DNA of 64,000 bases. It comes from Phycisphaerae bacterium. GTDB lineage: Bacteria > Planctomycetota > Phycisphaerae > Phycisphaerales > Phycisphaeraceae. Position numbers and translations under genes: made by a program. The notes beneath the pieces were generated by a model. The model had not been told where the DNA came from. It did not search any database and worked only from the letters and a program-made list of their open reading frames with translations. Each line of letters starts with the position of its first letter. The first letter of the stretch is position 1. Location: the NCBI GenBank assembly GCA_030425705.1, contig JAUHZU010000001.1:310001-374000 (forward strand). Direction: 5' to 3'. Below, piece after piece: positions 17,101-25,388 of this stretch.

Positions 17101-17517
17101 CTGAGGGAGCACGAGACTGTTCCAGTGCCTGCCCGGCTCGTCTTCGGGCAGCGATCCGGCCTCGACCGCGCGGCAGGGGTCGATCAGCCCGGCGTACACG
17201 TGTCTGCCCGACAGGTCCCACACGCGGGCCCCCGGGACCTCCAGGTCTTTACCCACACGGACGATCCGGCCGCCGCGCACCTCGATATCGGTCTCTTCCA
17301 ACACCTCTCCGGGCCGGACATGGACCGTCGCGTTGGTGAGGACGTGCCAGCCCGGGTCGGTTTGGCGGGGGCCGTTCGGCGGAGACGCCAGCGGCCCGTC
17401 GGAGGTGGGCTGGGCGATCGTCGGCGAGACCGTGGAAGACCAGACGGCCAGGACCGCGGCGCAGACCGCGACGAGACGGACCGGATGAGCAAGAATCCAG
17501 AGGGGGCGTATGTGCAT
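14194..17517 (-). CDS. Secreted double amidohydrolase with His-rich metal-binding tail
   Basis: About 1107 residues from the ATG at 17517, chosen because the signal peptide begins there (PLWILAHP, then VAVCAAVLAVWSSTVSPTIAQ region). Two amidohydrolase modules lie in tandem. The first (about residues 35-480) has YAGLIDPCRAVEAG in place of the HxH motif and looks degenerate. An acidic Asp/Ala/Glu linker follows. The second (about 590-1020) is intact: PGLIDCHSHTG, a conserved Lys in TGIKFALGENVK, VHCHSYRQDE, FQHVLEG and the Asp in FNSDSDE, as expected for a metal-dependent hydrolase. The C-terminus is unusual: HDGHDAEGTH, a CGDCG pair and HSGHHGHNH, a probable zinc-binding tail. Probably acts on peptides or cyclic amides in the periplasm; the true substrate is not evident. 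Confidence 0.85.
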   Translation of the reverse strand: MHIRPLWILAHPVRLVAVCAAVLAVWSSTVSPTIAQPTSDGPLASPPNGPRQTDPGWHVLTNATVHVRPGEVLEETDIEVRGGRIVRVGKDLEVPGARVWDLSGRHVYAGLIDPCRAVEAGSLPEDEPGRHWNSLVLPQRSVLAGPGLSEQGRAALRRQGFVAAGLVPDSGIFRGGTAVISLGAPAEDPSQDPPPVYRASVFHAVAFDTVRGSGYPNSGMGSLALIRQTVLDADWQASERARGTFSEPSNCLDALADPEVPLLILADDELDTLRAGGLGRELSRPVVVVGSGMEFRRFDAVVRDGVRLVLPLDFPDAPDVSTVGAADAAELETLMNWEQAPTNPRRFNDAGLHVSLTTHGLDNPAQLYKRVRYAMRHGLEADTALAMLTTRPAELLGVDDRLGTIEPGKIAGLIVADGPLFGEDTTILDVWVDGRRYENERDTDGDFDGHWTLRVGDLVIRLEIDGRKITASEGDAEGRARGVSIDHYRLHFILDDEDDGSSSYLMSGVIEGDRMTGVGMSPAGAAFQWTAVREEPEPADPDDHAADQDHPGAAGAQAVGDEAGEADADEVSAAQAAGGEGQAEDPDDGPIAVPEEIRYPFGPYAVDQPPAQRAMLITGATIWTSGEQGIIEDGALLTSADGTVLYVGPADGVRDSGIPLPAGLVEIDASGKHITPGLIDCHSHTGLESFGINESGQAVTAEVRISDSLDPGSVDFYRQLAGGVTTVNSLHGSANPIGGQNLVQRLRWGVLHPEDTRFEGAPTGIKFALGENVKQSNWGRNTSRYPQTRMGVETLIRDRFIAAREYAAAWEAFEGGAGDGHAPRRDLELEALAQVLAGERLVHCHSYRQDEILMLCRVAEEFGFTIGTFQHVLEGYKVADEIARHSLGASAFSDWWAYKVEVQDAIPFNGALMHEVGVVVSFNSDSDELARRMNTEAAKAVRYGGVDPHEALKFVTLNPAIQLGIADRVGSLEAGKDADFVIWSGDPLSSFSRCEATYIQSAEYFSLEQDAAHRERIAQERSRLIHRILDEAHPRPDRPAAEEDHDGHDAEGTHPEPGSVEAIRAANIRNHYLRMLESGEDATHWHCGDCGETYRDLNHSGHHGHNH

Positions 17518-18093
17518 GGGCGTAGCCAGGAAGGGAAGAGAAGGGTGACTGATTCTACCAGTGTGCCATACGACAGCCCGGTACATGTGGATCGTGTTCG
17601 CGGATACAAACCGAACCCGCAGCAATCACCCATAGCTGGTTACGGCAAGATTGGCGAGAAAATGGGGGTGTGCGTGCTTCTGTGTGGTTGGGTCTAGTCT
17701 GCAAGGCCAGTCCAGAGAGATGCCTTTCTAGCGGGACCACTCACATGTTGATTCGATACCCATTCTCACCCTTGATCCAGGAGCATCAGACCTGTCTTCA
17801 GAAGTGGCCTACGGAGACCCATAGACCACAACTGGACGTGTATCGTGTGTTTTTCTTCCATGCCAACTTCCGTCCTGCGGGATCTTGATTGCAACCGATG
17901 AGACCTGGTGTGAGAAAGACCCCCTGTCGGCTATGGCCGGCTGGTCGTGTGACGCTCACGGGTTTGGTGCCTGCCAATCCCCATGCGCGTGTCCCCCCGG
18001 TGCTGAGTGTGCTCGGTTTCATCGTGAGAGGCAGTTGGCGGCATCCCCACAATTGTGTAATGTTGTGTGCGATATCACGTCAGGAGCGTGCTG
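17518..18093. other. Intergenic region between divergent genes, no gene recognised
   Basis: About 576 bases separate the divergent amidohydrolase and S9 peptidase genes. Short open frames occur but have no recognisable protein family, no good ribosome-binding sites and no consistent codon bias. Promoters for both directions must lie here. I see no tRNA, strong hairpin or repeat. Confidence 0.5.
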
Positions 18094-20394
18094 ATGATTT
18101 CTTGTTCGAGGCGAGGTGTCAGGATGATGGAACACGGTCGATCCCGTTGGTTGGGCGTCTACAGCTGTATCGGGCTGTTGTGTGTCGTGTTAGCGGCCCC
18201 GGTGCATGGGCAGGGGTCCGCGGAAGACTATGCCCGCGCGGCGCGGGTGCAGGAGTTGTCGCACGGCCGGGTGTTTGGTGGCGAGCTGACGCCGCACTGG
18301 ATCGGCGGGGGGGCGTGGTTCTGGTACACGAAGATGGACGCGCCGCGGCGCTGGCGGGTGATGCGGGTGCGCAGCGAGACCGGCGAGCAGCGGCCGGCGT
18401 TTGATCACGACGCCTTGGCGGCCCGGCTTGGAGAAGCGGTCGGGCGCGAGTTGCGGGCCGACCGGCTTTCGTTGGCGGAGCTGACGTTTGCCCCATCCCT
18501 GGAATGGATGACCTTTGAGAGTGACGGCCGCCGGTGGGTGTACCGCATCGAAGGAGATGTGCTGACGGAGCAGGCCGTGGAGCCGGCCGCTGAGGCGCAG
18601 GACAAGCAGCGGGCCTCGGCGGAGGACTACCCGCTGGGCCGGCGTGGGGCGCTCTCGCCGGACGGGCGGTGGCGGGCGAGCGTGCGGGAGCACGATGTGT
18701 ATCTCCAACACGTGGGCGAGGAGGGCTGGCGTCGGCTGACCGCGGACGGCAGCGCGGCGGACGGCTACGTCGCGCAGTTCCTGTGGTCGCCCAACAGCAG
18801 CAAGCTCGTCGTGACCCGCCGACAGCCCGGCGATGACCGGCGGGTCACGATCATCGATACCGCGCCCGATGACCGGCTCCAGCCCCGCACCGACACCTAC
18901 CCCTACCTCAAGCCGGGCGACCGGGTCACGGTCGACCGGCCACGCCTGTTCGATGTCGAGCGCGGCGAACCGATCACGACGGACGACGAGCTCGCGCCCA
19001 ACCCGTACGAGATCCGGGCGGTCCGCTGGCGGGGCGATAGCAGCGCGTTCAGCTACGAGTACAACCAGCGGGGCCACCAGGCCTACCGCGTGATCGAGGT
19101 CGACGCCACGACCGGCGCATCGCGCGCGGTGATCGATGAGACGTGCGAGACGTTCTTCTGCTACTCGAGCAAGCACTTCGCACACTACGACGACGCCCGG
19201 GGCGAGATCGTCTGGATGTCCGAGCGCAGCGGGTGGAACCACCTCTACCTTTACGACTGGACGACCGGCGATGTGAAGTATCCGGTTACATCGGGCGACT
19301 GGGTCGTGCGTCGTGTCGACCGGGTCGACACCGAGGCGCGGGCGGTCTGGTTCTGGGCCGGCGGGGTCCACGACGGGCAGGACCCGTACTTCCTGCACTA
19401 CTGCCGTGCCGATCTGGATGGAGGGGGCGTGACGCCGCTGACCTTTTCCAATGGTACACACACCGCGGTCAGTGTCTCGCCGAACGGACGGTACCTGGTG
19501 ACGACGTGGTCGCGGGTCGATCACCCGCCGGTGCATGAGCTGCGCGACGCGCGCGACGGCACACTGATATGTGAGATCGCCCGGGCCGACACGAGTGGGC
19601 TCGAAGGCACGGGCTGGCGGGCGATGGAGCCGTTCGTCGCGAAGGGGCGGGACGGCGAGACGGACATCTACGGCGTGATCGTACGGCCGACAAATTTTGA
19701 TCCGACCCGTCGGTACCCGGTGATCGAGTACATCTACGCGGGCCCGCACAGCGCGTTCGTGCCCAAGGCGTTCCGGGCGTTCGACTGGATGATGCACCCG
19801 ATGGCGGAGTTGGGGTTCATCGTCGTGATGATCGACGGGATGGGGACGAGCCAGCGGTCCAAGGCGTTCCACGACGTGGCGTGGCGGGACCTGGCGGACA
19901 GCGGGTTCCCCGACCGCATCGCGTGGATGCGCGCCGCGGCGGAGCACGAGCCGGCGATGGACCTGTCACGCGTCGGCATCTACGGCGGCTCGGCGGGCGG
20001 GCAGAGCGCGATGCGCGCGGTGCTCGACCACCACGACTTCTACGACGCCGCGGCCGCGGACTGCGGCTGCCACGACAACCGCATGGACAAGATCTGGTGG
20101 AACGAGCAGTGGCTGGGATGGCCCGTCGCCGAGCAGTACGAGCACAGCTCCAACGTGGCCGACGCGCACCAACTGGGCGGCGCCCTGTTCCTCACCGTCG
20201 GCGAGCTGGACCGCAACGTCGACCCGGCCTCGACGATGCAGGTCGTCGATGCGCTCATCGCCGCGGACAAGGACTTCGAGCTGCTGGTCGTCCCCGGCGG
20301 CGGCCACGGGTCGGGCGAGAGCCGCTACGCCCGACGCCGACGCGCCGACTTCTTCGTGCGCGAGCTGCTCGGCGTCGAGCCGCGGTGGGAGTAA
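18094..20394 (+). CDS. S9 family prolyl-oligopeptidase/dipeptidyl-peptidase IV-like serine peptidase
   Basis: About 766 residues, secreted (signal core YSCIGLLCVVLAAPVHG). The start at 18094 is preferred because AGGAG lies 7 bases upstream; the ATG at 18124 with GAGG upstream is a good alternative. An N-terminal DPP IV-type beta-propeller (about residues 50-480, with GALSPDGRWRAS and FLWSPNSSKL type repeats) is followed by an alpha/beta hydrolase domain. The catalytic triad can be read as Ser633 in YGGSAGGQS, Asp706 in VGELDRNVDP and His738 in PGGGHGSGES, a spacing very like human DPP IV. It should cleave short peptides, perhaps after proline or alanine, outside the cytoplasm. Monocistronic; it converges with the prepilin gene, stop codons 4 bases apart. 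Confidence 0.9.
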   Translation: MISCSRRGVRMMEHGRSRWLGVYSCIGLLCVVLAAPVHGQGSAEDYARAARVQELSHGRVFGGELTPHWIGGGAWFWYTKMDAPRRWRVMRVRSETGEQRPAFDHDALAARLGEAVGRELRADRLSLAELTFAPSLEWMTFESDGRRWVYRIEGDVLTEQAVEPAAEAQDKQRASAEDYPLGRRGALSPDGRWRASVREHDVYLQHVGEEGWRRLTADGSAADGYVAQFLWSPNSSKLVVTRRQPGDDRRVTIIDTAPDDRLQPRTDTYPYLKPGDRVTVDRPRLFDVERGEPITTDDELAPNPYEIRAVRWRGDSSAFSYEYNQRGHQAYRVIEVDATTGASRAVIDETCETFFCYSSKHFAHYDDARGEIVWMSERSGWNHLYLYDWTTGDVKYPVTSGDWVVRRVDRVDTEARAVWFWAGGVHDGQDPYFLHYCRADLDGGGVTPLTFSNGTHTAVSVSPNGRYLVTTWSRVDHPPVHELRDARDGTLICEIARADTSGLEGTGWRAMEPFVAKGRDGETDIYGVIVRPTNFDPTRRYPVIEYIYAGPHSAFVPKAFRAFDWMMHPMAELGFIVVMIDGMGTSQRSKAFHDVAWRDLADSGFPDRIAWMRAAAEHEPAMDLSRVGIYGGSAGGQSAMRAVLDHHDFYDAAAADCGCHDNRMDKIWWNEQWLGWPVAEQYEHSSNVADAHQLGGALFLTVGELDRNVDPASTMQVVDALIAADKDFELLVVPGGGHGSGESRYARRRRADFFVRELLGVEPRWE

Positions 20395-20402
20395 GCGCTT
20401 AC
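20391..20402. other. Perfect 12-base palindrome containing both convergent stop codons
   Basis: The sequence gtaagcgcttac is its own reverse complement, and it holds the TAA stop of the plus-strand peptidase and the TAA stop of the minus-strand prepilin gene. With no loop and no T-run it is unlikely to be a terminator by itself. Confidence 0.5.
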
Positions 20403-21178
20403 GGGTTGGCGAGCTGCTGGTCCCATTCGGCGTGGAATCGTTGTTCCTTCAGCTCGCTGAGCGGGGTGTTGCGTGTCGAGCCATCGAAGTAGACGAGGTT
20501 GAGGCCCTGGCCGTGCCGCGTGAGCGAGAACCGGGCGAGCCAGTTGCCGCCGCCGACAAAATCGTTGGGTTGGATCGTATCGGGCGGGATGAAGTCCAGC
20601 TCATCAGGCCAGCCCTGGTCGGCCCATACGCCATCGCCGAAGATGGGCGCGTCGGAGTCCGCCCGCGGGTCATCGGCGCCCTTGAAAAACCGCATCGGGT
20701 TCTGCCCGCTGGTGAAGTCCGGGTCGTACTCGAACCAGTTGTTCAGCCCGAAGCTGCCCACGTTGTGGAACTCCGAGCCGGCGTGGATCGGGGTGTCGAT
20801 GTACCAGGCGTTGAAGGCCCGGCCCGCGGTGTCGGTCGAGGTGTCGACGGGGGTGTCGGCCAGGGGACAGACAAAGCTCTGCTTGTTCTGGTCCATGTAA
20901 TCGCGGATGGCCCAGTGCCACTGCGCGCCGATCCCGATGCTCGTGCCGAACGCTTCGGTAAAGATGGTGGTCTGGAAACTGGGGACGCCTTCCCCGTTGT
21001 TGTCCGCGGCGTAGGCGTGCCAGGACGTGCCGATCTGCTTCAGCAGGACGCTGCACTGGGTGTCGCGGGCGGTCCGGCGGGCGGAGGCGAGCGCCGGCAG
21101 GAGGACCGCGATCAGCAGCGCAATGATCGAGATGACCACGAGCAGCTCGATCAGGGTAAAGGCGTGGTTCCGTCGCAT
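20399..21178 (-). CDS. Prepilin-type N-terminal cleavage/methylation domain protein (first of two)
   Basis: 259 residues from the ATG at 21178. Just after the start comes the type IV prepilin-like signal [18 protein letters not shown], with the invariant Glu five residues into the mature part and a long hydrophobic helix, then [17 protein letters not shown]. This N-terminus is typical of the very large planctomycete pseudopilin families. The rest is a mostly beta globular domain with [12 protein letters not shown] near the helix, an [10 protein letters not shown] phrase and a C-terminal [15 protein letters not shown]. Expected in the cell envelope as a pseudopilin or pilus-like subunit. It lies 11 bases downstream of the related gene at 21190, so the two are probably co-transcribed. 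Confidence 0.85.
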   Translation of the reverse strand: MRRNHAFTLIELLVVISIIALLIAVLLPALASARRTARDTQCSVLLKQIGTSWHAYAADNNGEGVPSFQTTIFTEAFGTSIGIGAQWHWAIRDYMDQNKQSFVCPLADTPVDTSTDTAGRAFNAWYIDTPIHAGSEFHNVGSFGLNNWFEYDPDFTSGQNPMRFFKGADDPRADSDAPIFGDGVWADQGWPDELDFIPPDTIQPNDFVGGGNWLARFSLTRHGQGLNLVYFDGSTRNTPLSELKEQRFHAEWDQQLANP

Positions 21179-21189
21179 CGTGTTCCCCG

Positions 21190-22008
21190 TCAGGGGTTGA
21201 TGGAGATCGAGTCGTCCCGCTCGAAGGTCGCGTGCCACTGCATGTCCCAGAGCCCGCCCAGCGCGGAGGCTTCGCCGTGGCCATCCAGGAATACGAGCTG
21301 GGTGGTCTCGTTGTGACGGCTGACGGTGTGCCGGCCCATCTCGCCGGCCTGCCCGAGGTAGACCAGGTACGGGTCGGGGTTGGTGTAGTTGCCGCTGGGG
21401 TAGTTGGTGTCGTGCGGAAGCGAATCGATCCAGAACCCGTCGCTGAGGAACGGCACGTCCGAGGCCGAGATGCGCCCGTCGTCCATGCCCTTGACAAAGG
21501 AACGCTCGGCGTCGTTGGCGCCGACGTAGGACGCGGCGGCGCCGATGATGGTCGTCGGGAAGCCCACGCTCTTGTCACGCACCTCAAAGAGCCAGGCGTT
21601 GAAGGTGTACGAGGACTTGTAGCGCTCGCCGGTCTGGCTGCTGATGGCCTCGGACTCCCAGTAGTTGTCGGCCTCGCCGTAGTAGTTCGCACCGAAGAAG
21701 GGGGTGTCGGCCCGAGTGGTGGCTTTGGGGCAGACGTTGGCGGATAGGCCCGAGGTGTCGGTCATGTATTCCTCGGTCTCCGCGATCCAGCTGCCGGCAC
21801 CCACGCTCCCGTAGGGCAGCTCGTGGCCGTTATCGATGGTGTATGTGGTCTTGGCCCGGCCCCACTGCTGGATGTTCGCGAGGCACTGGGCGGCCCGGCC
21901 GGACTCGCGCGCCGCACCCAGGGCCGGCAGGAGGATCGCGATCAGCAGCGCGATGATGGAGATCACGACCAGCAGTTCGATGAGGGTAAAGGCGCTTCGG
22001 GTACGCAC
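21190..22008 (-). CDS. Prepilin-type N-terminal cleavage/methylation domain protein (second of two)
   Basis: 272 residues. The start is taken as GTG at 22008 because AGGAG ends 5 bases upstream and the prepilin signal then begins four residues in ([14 protein letters not shown]). Hydrophobic helix [21 protein letters not shown] follows, then the family pattern [21 protein letters not shown]. The C-terminal half has the same architecture as the downstream neighbour, including a [10 protein letters not shown] phrase matching [10 protein letters not shown], so the two genes arose by duplication. Both share a terminal short motif around QWHATFERD versus RFHAEWDQ. Envelope pseudopilin function inferred from the N-terminus only. 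Confidence 0.84.
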   Translation of the reverse strand: MRTRSAFTLIELLVVISIIALLIAILLPALGAARESGRAAQCLANIQQWGRAKTTYTIDNGHELPYGSVGAGSWIAETEEYMTDTSGLSANVCPKATTRADTPFFGANYYGEADNYWESEAISSQTGERYKSSYTFNAWLFEVRDKSVGFPTTIIGAAASYVGANDAERSFVKGMDDGRISASDVPFLSDGFWIDSLPHDTNYPSGNYTNPDPYLVYLGQAGEMGRHTVSRHNETTQLVFLDGHGEASALGGLWDMQWHATFERDDSISINP

Positions 22009-22133
22009 GGCGGCTCCTTTTCGAAGGCAGATGAATCGATACACGAGAGAGCCGGGCGAGACGGCGGGGGCCCGGCGGTCTGAATCGGCCGCCCGCTCCG
22101 TTTGTGCGGACGACCGTTAGGTGGAAGCGCCCC

Positions 22134-22151
22134 GGCCGGGCTGCCCCGGCC
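22134..22151 (-). other. GC-rich hairpin between PEP-CTERM and prepilin genes
   Basis: Arms ggccggg (22134-22140) and cccggcc (22145-22151) pair perfectly over 7 bases around a 4-base loop. It sits just after the PEP-CTERM gene on the minus strand. There is no T-run, so it could be a weak or Rho-assisted terminator, an mRNA-stabilising hairpin or chance in GC-rich DNA. Confidence 0.3.
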
Positions 22152-22173
22152 GAGGGTGAAGGAGGAAGCGGGT

Positions 22174-22887
22174 TCAGCCGCGGCGACGACGGGCGATCAT
22201 CAGCCCGCCCAGGCCGAGCAACGCCAGCGAGCCGGGCTCGGGGACGTTGTTGGTGAAGACGATCTCGGCCAGGCCGACACGATCGCCCCCGCCCGAGCCG
22301 CCCGCCCCAGTCGTTTCGGCGCTGCCGAAGTGGTTATCGTTGACCGTGAGGGTGATGTAGTTCGCCAGGGTCGGGGCGAGTGCAACCGTGACCGACGCCT
22401 CAGGGGTCGCGCCGAAGGGCACGCCGATCGTCTGGCTGCTGTCGATGCTGCTGCCGCCATCGGTCGAGAAATCGAGCGTGATGTTGGAGATGTTGTTACC
22501 ACCAAAGGAGCCGAAGTGGTAACCCCATGCGGAGAAGGAATCGACGGTGTGTGTGCCTCCAAGGTCGATCTCAAAGATAACAGTGCCGGGAGCGGGGGCG
22601 AAAAAGTCCCCGGCGCTACCGTTGGGGTCGGTGGTGGCCCAGGCATTGCCGGGCGCTGAGAAGGAGACCGCGGCGTGGGTCACGCTGGCGATGTTTGATT
22701 CATCGCTGGCCAGCGCGGCGCTCAGGCCGTTGCCGTTAATGAGATTGGTCGCATTGTCGAGGTTGAGACCAGTCAGCACCGGAGCGGTGCCCACATAGTT
22801 GATGCTGGCCGGGTTGATCACGTCGGCCGAGGCACCGGCCGCGAGGGTGCCGGCCACAAGGGCCGCGAGAAGGGTACGCGTCTGCAT
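22174..22887 (-). CDS. PEP-CTERM sorting domain protein
   Basis: 237 residues from the ATG at 22887, with GGAGG about 7 bases upstream and a signal peptide (LLAALVAGTLAAGASA) starting there. The single domain is beta-rich, with motifs such as VIFEIDLGGTHTVDSF, LDFSTDGG and VNDNHFGS, resembling discoidin/F5-F8-like or DUF-type carbohydrate-binding folds, though I cannot name the family. The tail NNVPEPGSLALLGLGGLMIARRRRG is a textbook PEP-CTERM signal (VPEPG, hydrophobic helix, RRRR). It lies directly downstream of the sigma factor and FecR-type genes (gap about 118 bases) and upstream of two prepilin genes, a layout suggesting it is an output of that regulatory pair. Confidence 0.87.
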   Translation of the reverse strand: MQTRTLLAALVAGTLAAGASADVINPASINYVGTAPVLTGLNLDNATNLINGNGLSAALASDESNIASVTHAAVSFSAPGNAWATTDPNGSAGDFFAPAPGTVIFEIDLGGTHTVDSFSAWGYHFGSFGGNNISNITLDFSTDGGSSIDSSQTIGVPFGATPEASVTVALAPTLANYITLTVNDNHFGSAETTGAGGSGGGDRVGLAEIVFTNNVPEPGSLALLGLGGLMIARRRRG

Positions 22888-23005
22888 GATTGGGTCCTCC
22901 ATAAAGAAGTAAAAAAGACGCTTGTCCCAGCGGAACACCCGCCAGGCACTGCCGGCTGCGTTTCTCCGAGTCGCGTCGCCGGCGGACGCGATCGAAAACA
23001 AACCC

Positions 23006-24700
23006 CTACTCCCGATCGCTCGGCCGCAGGTCGATGCGGGGCTGGCAGAGCAGCACCCAGTCAAATGTGGTTCCGTTGAGCCCGTCGGTCACTACGAGGG
23101 TCAGGTACCGGTCGTTGCTGCCCAACGGCAGGTCGATGTCGATCATCCCGTCGGCGGTCGTGATATCCCGCTCGGTCACACGCAGCCGGCCGTCCACGAA
23201 GACCCAGAGGTCGACCGAGGCGTAGAGGTCGGCCAGCGGTTCGCCGGGCGATCGGCGGGTCGCCTCGCGGTTAGACACGCCGGTGCGGAAACGCGTGGTT
23301 GTCATGCCCGGGTGTCGGCGGCGCATCTCGGCCAGGTCCAGGCACAGGCCCGAGTTGGCGTGCATGCGCACCAGCCCGCGGCTTGGGGCGGCGTAGTTCA
23401 CACCATCGATCAGGGTGTCCAGCTCCGGCTGGGCACCGGGCACCGGCACGTAGCCGCCGCCCCAGATCGGGCCGTAGGAACTGCAGTTCGAGACGGTCAG
23501 CCCGTCGAACCGGTGGCCGATCGGGTCGAGCTCGGTCGGCGTGCCCTGGACCGCGGGGATCACGACGCCCGCGACCAGTGGGCACCGGCTGACGGAGTGG
23601 AGCCGGCCGTCGCCCAGCACGGTCCAGTCCGCGCTGCGGGGGGGCATGTCGCTCCAGAGCCCGGTCTGCGGGTCGATCCCCGCGTTGCGGCGGTCGCCCG
23701 TGCCGTCCCCCCCGGCAACGATGTCGACCAGATCGATCACGCGCACATAGTCCATGCTGAACCGGTCACCGCCGGACTGGATGGTGTCGACTTGGCCGGT
23801 CTGCAGGTCCAGCCGCGCGGCCTGGGCCTGGCTGACCTCGGTGAAGGCCCCGAGCCCGCGGTCCGACGAGAGCGCCGCGACCTGGATCGCTCCATTGATC
23901 GCCTCGGTTTCCGTCGTCAACGCATCGACCACCTCGAGCCCGAAGCGGGCGTCCGGGCTGCGGACCGCGCCCGACGGCGTGTTCACGCGGAAACCCGCGA
24001 CCGAGTTGGAGGCGTCCACCACCAGCTCGCCGGCATGCAGATCCATCTCGCCGGTGAGCCCCAGGGAGAACTCCGCCGGCCCGAGCACCTTGATGCGGGT
24101 GCCGTCGGCCAGTTGCAGCCGCGCTTCGCCCTGGACCAGGCGGTAGCGCCCGGCGGTCATGCCCGCCGGATCGGGCTGGCCCCCGTCCTCCCAGACGGCT
24201 TGGAACGTATCGATCGGGCGGGCAAACACACCGTCTGTGGAGGGCTTGTCCAGCCGGGCGATGCCCGTGCCGGCGGGGATGGACGGTTGCTCCGGCCAGC
24301 CGAGGTACACCATGAGCGCGATGGCCGCGGCGAGCCCGAGCCAGATCAGCGCTTTAGGGCCGATGGACAGGCTTTGGTCGATGTGCTTTTCGGCTTGCGC
24401 CAGTTGCCGTCGTGCCAAGCGTCGTTGCCGGCTTGTCTCGCTGCGCACGCGTGCTGTGATATCGACGAGCTGCTCGACCTCCGCACCGTCCTCCAGTGCC
24501 GCCAGTTCCGCAAACAGGTCACTCGATTCCTGCGCCAGCAACTGGCGGTTCAGGCCCCGCTCGAGCAGCCCGAGCTCCGCGACGTAGCGGGCGTGGTCGG
24601 GCGACGCGGTCAGCCAGGCGGAGAGCTGCTCGGCCTGTGGCTCGGTCAACTCGCCCTCGAGGTACGCGGAGATCAGCGTGTCGATGTCGTGTTCAGGCAT
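23006..24700 (-). CDS. FecR-type transmembrane regulator with NPCBM-like C-terminal domain
   Basis: 564 residues. Cytoplasmic N-terminal helical part (residues 1-110, with YLEGELTEPQAEQLSAWL like other anti-sigma or FecR N-termini), one membrane helix (117-134, ALIWLGLAAAIALMVYLGW), then a FecR-type beta domain (about 185-265: GEARLQLADGTRIKVLGPAEF, GFRVNTPSGAV). The last 150 residues (VNYAAPSRGLVRMHA, DLWVFVDGRLR, NDRYLTLVVTDG) read as an NPCBM-like carbohydrate-binding module, which planctomycetes often fuse to such proteins. The gene overlaps the end of the ECF sigma gene by 8 bases, implying translational coupling and a sigma/anti-sigma relationship. It probably senses an envelope or external ligand and controls the sigma factor. 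Confidence 0.83.
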   Translation of the reverse strand: MPEHDIDTLISAYLEGELTEPQAEQLSAWLTASPDHARYVAELGLLERGLNRQLLAQESSDLFAELAALEDGAEVEQLVDITARVRSETSRQRRLARRQLAQAEKHIDQSLSIGPKALIWLGLAAAIALMVYLGWPEQPSIPAGTGIARLDKPSTDGVFARPIDTFQAVWEDGGQPDPAGMTAGRYRLVQGEARLQLADGTRIKVLGPAEFSLGLTGEMDLHAGELVVDASNSVAGFRVNTPSGAVRSPDARFGLEVVDALTTETEAINGAIQVAALSSDRGLGAFTEVSQAQAARLDLQTGQVDTIQSGGDRFSMDYVRVIDLVDIVAGGDGTGDRRNAGIDPQTGLWSDMPPRSADWTVLGDGRLHSVSRCPLVAGVVIPAVQGTPTELDPIGHRFDGLTVSNCSSYGPIWGGGYVPVPGAQPELDTLIDGVNYAAPSRGLVRMHANSGLCLDLAEMRRRHPGMTTTRFRTGVSNREATRRSPGEPLADLYASVDLWVFVDGRLRVTERDITTADGMIDIDLPLGSNDRYLTLVVTDGLNGTTFDWVLLCQPRIDLRPSDRE

Positions 24701-25226
24701 CCTGCCGCCTCATCTGCTGGTTGACGCACCGGGCCAGGGCCTTGCGGGCACGGAAGACCAGGGCGTTGACGGCGTTGGGCTTGAGCCCGAGCCGGTCGGC
24801 GATCTTGTCGGGGCTGTAGCTCTTGCCGTAGCGCAGCTCGACGACCTCGCGGTGCCGGCCGGTGAGCTTGGCCATGCACTGGCGCAGGGCGTGGAGGCGT
24901 TCGTCGGCCTCTTGGGCGACCTCGGCACACGCCGCGCCGAGGGCATCGACCGCCTCGCTGGAGATCGCCGGCTGGCGGCGGCCTTGTTTGCGGAAGTGGT
25001 CGGCGATCCGTTGTTTGGCGATCGCGATCGCCCACGCCGCGAACGGTCGGGCCGGGTCGTAGCCGGCGAACGAGTCGACCGCCGAGCGGGCGGTGTCCTG
25101 GATCACGTCTTCGGCGTGATGGAAGTCGCGTACAGACAAATAGATATAGCCCGATACCACGTGCTGGTTCTCCAGCCAAAGGCGGGTAAAGTCCCGCATC
25201 TGCGTGTTCGGGTCGTGCTCAGCCAT
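24693..25226 (-). CDS. ECF-type RNA polymerase sigma-70 factor
   Basis: 177 residues from the ATG at 25226. Region 2 is seen in the first half (DVIQDTARSAVDSFAGYDPARPFAAWAIAIAKQRIADH) and region 4 in the second (LTGRHREVVELRYGKSY, then the helix-turn-helix PDKIADRLGLKPNAVNALVFRARKAL), with the linker between them. This matches the planctomycete group of extracytoplasmic-function sigma factors. It should direct RNA polymerase to a small regulon. The downstream FecR-type gene starts before this one stops, so the two are made together, the usual arrangement for a sigma factor and its membrane-bound controller. No anti-sigma zinc finger is seen. Confidence 0.9.
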   Translation of the reverse strand: MAEHDPNTQMRDFTRLWLENQHVVSGYIYLSVRDFHHAEDVIQDTARSAVDSFAGYDPARPFAAWAIAIAKQRIADHFRKQGRRQPAISSEAVDALGAACAEVAQEADERLHALRQCMAKLTGRHREVVELRYGKSYSPDKIADRLGLKPNAVNALVFRARKALARCVNQQMRRQDA

Positions 25227-25320
25227 CCAGTAATCCGCGATTGAAGGGGCGAGATGAAGCGGTCTACCGTGTTTTACGCGGCCCAAGCCCGCCGCTTATG
25301 CGCCGTTCTCACAAAAACTG

Positions 25321-25351
25321 AAAAGAAAAGCCGGCCCGAGGTGGGCCGGCG
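25321..25351 (-). terminator. Intrinsic terminator of the vWA gene
   Basis: On the minus strand, GCCGGCCC pairs with GGGCCGGC (8 bases, 5-base loop; 25331-25351) and is followed by TTTTCTTTT (25321-25330). It lies 37 bases past the stop of the gene that ends at 25389 and separates it from the sigma factor operon. Confidence 0.82.
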
Positions 25352-25388
25352 GTGCGCTGCGGGCGGATGTAGGGTCTGTCGGAGGCGG

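Noticed and set aside
17518-18093. Small genes in the 576-base gap
   Set aside because: Short frames here lack ribosome-binding sites, codon bias and any recognisable motif.
22134-22151. A confident intrinsic terminator after the PEP-CTERM gene
   Set aside because: The hairpin is good but has no T-run, so I listed it only as a hairpin with low confidence.
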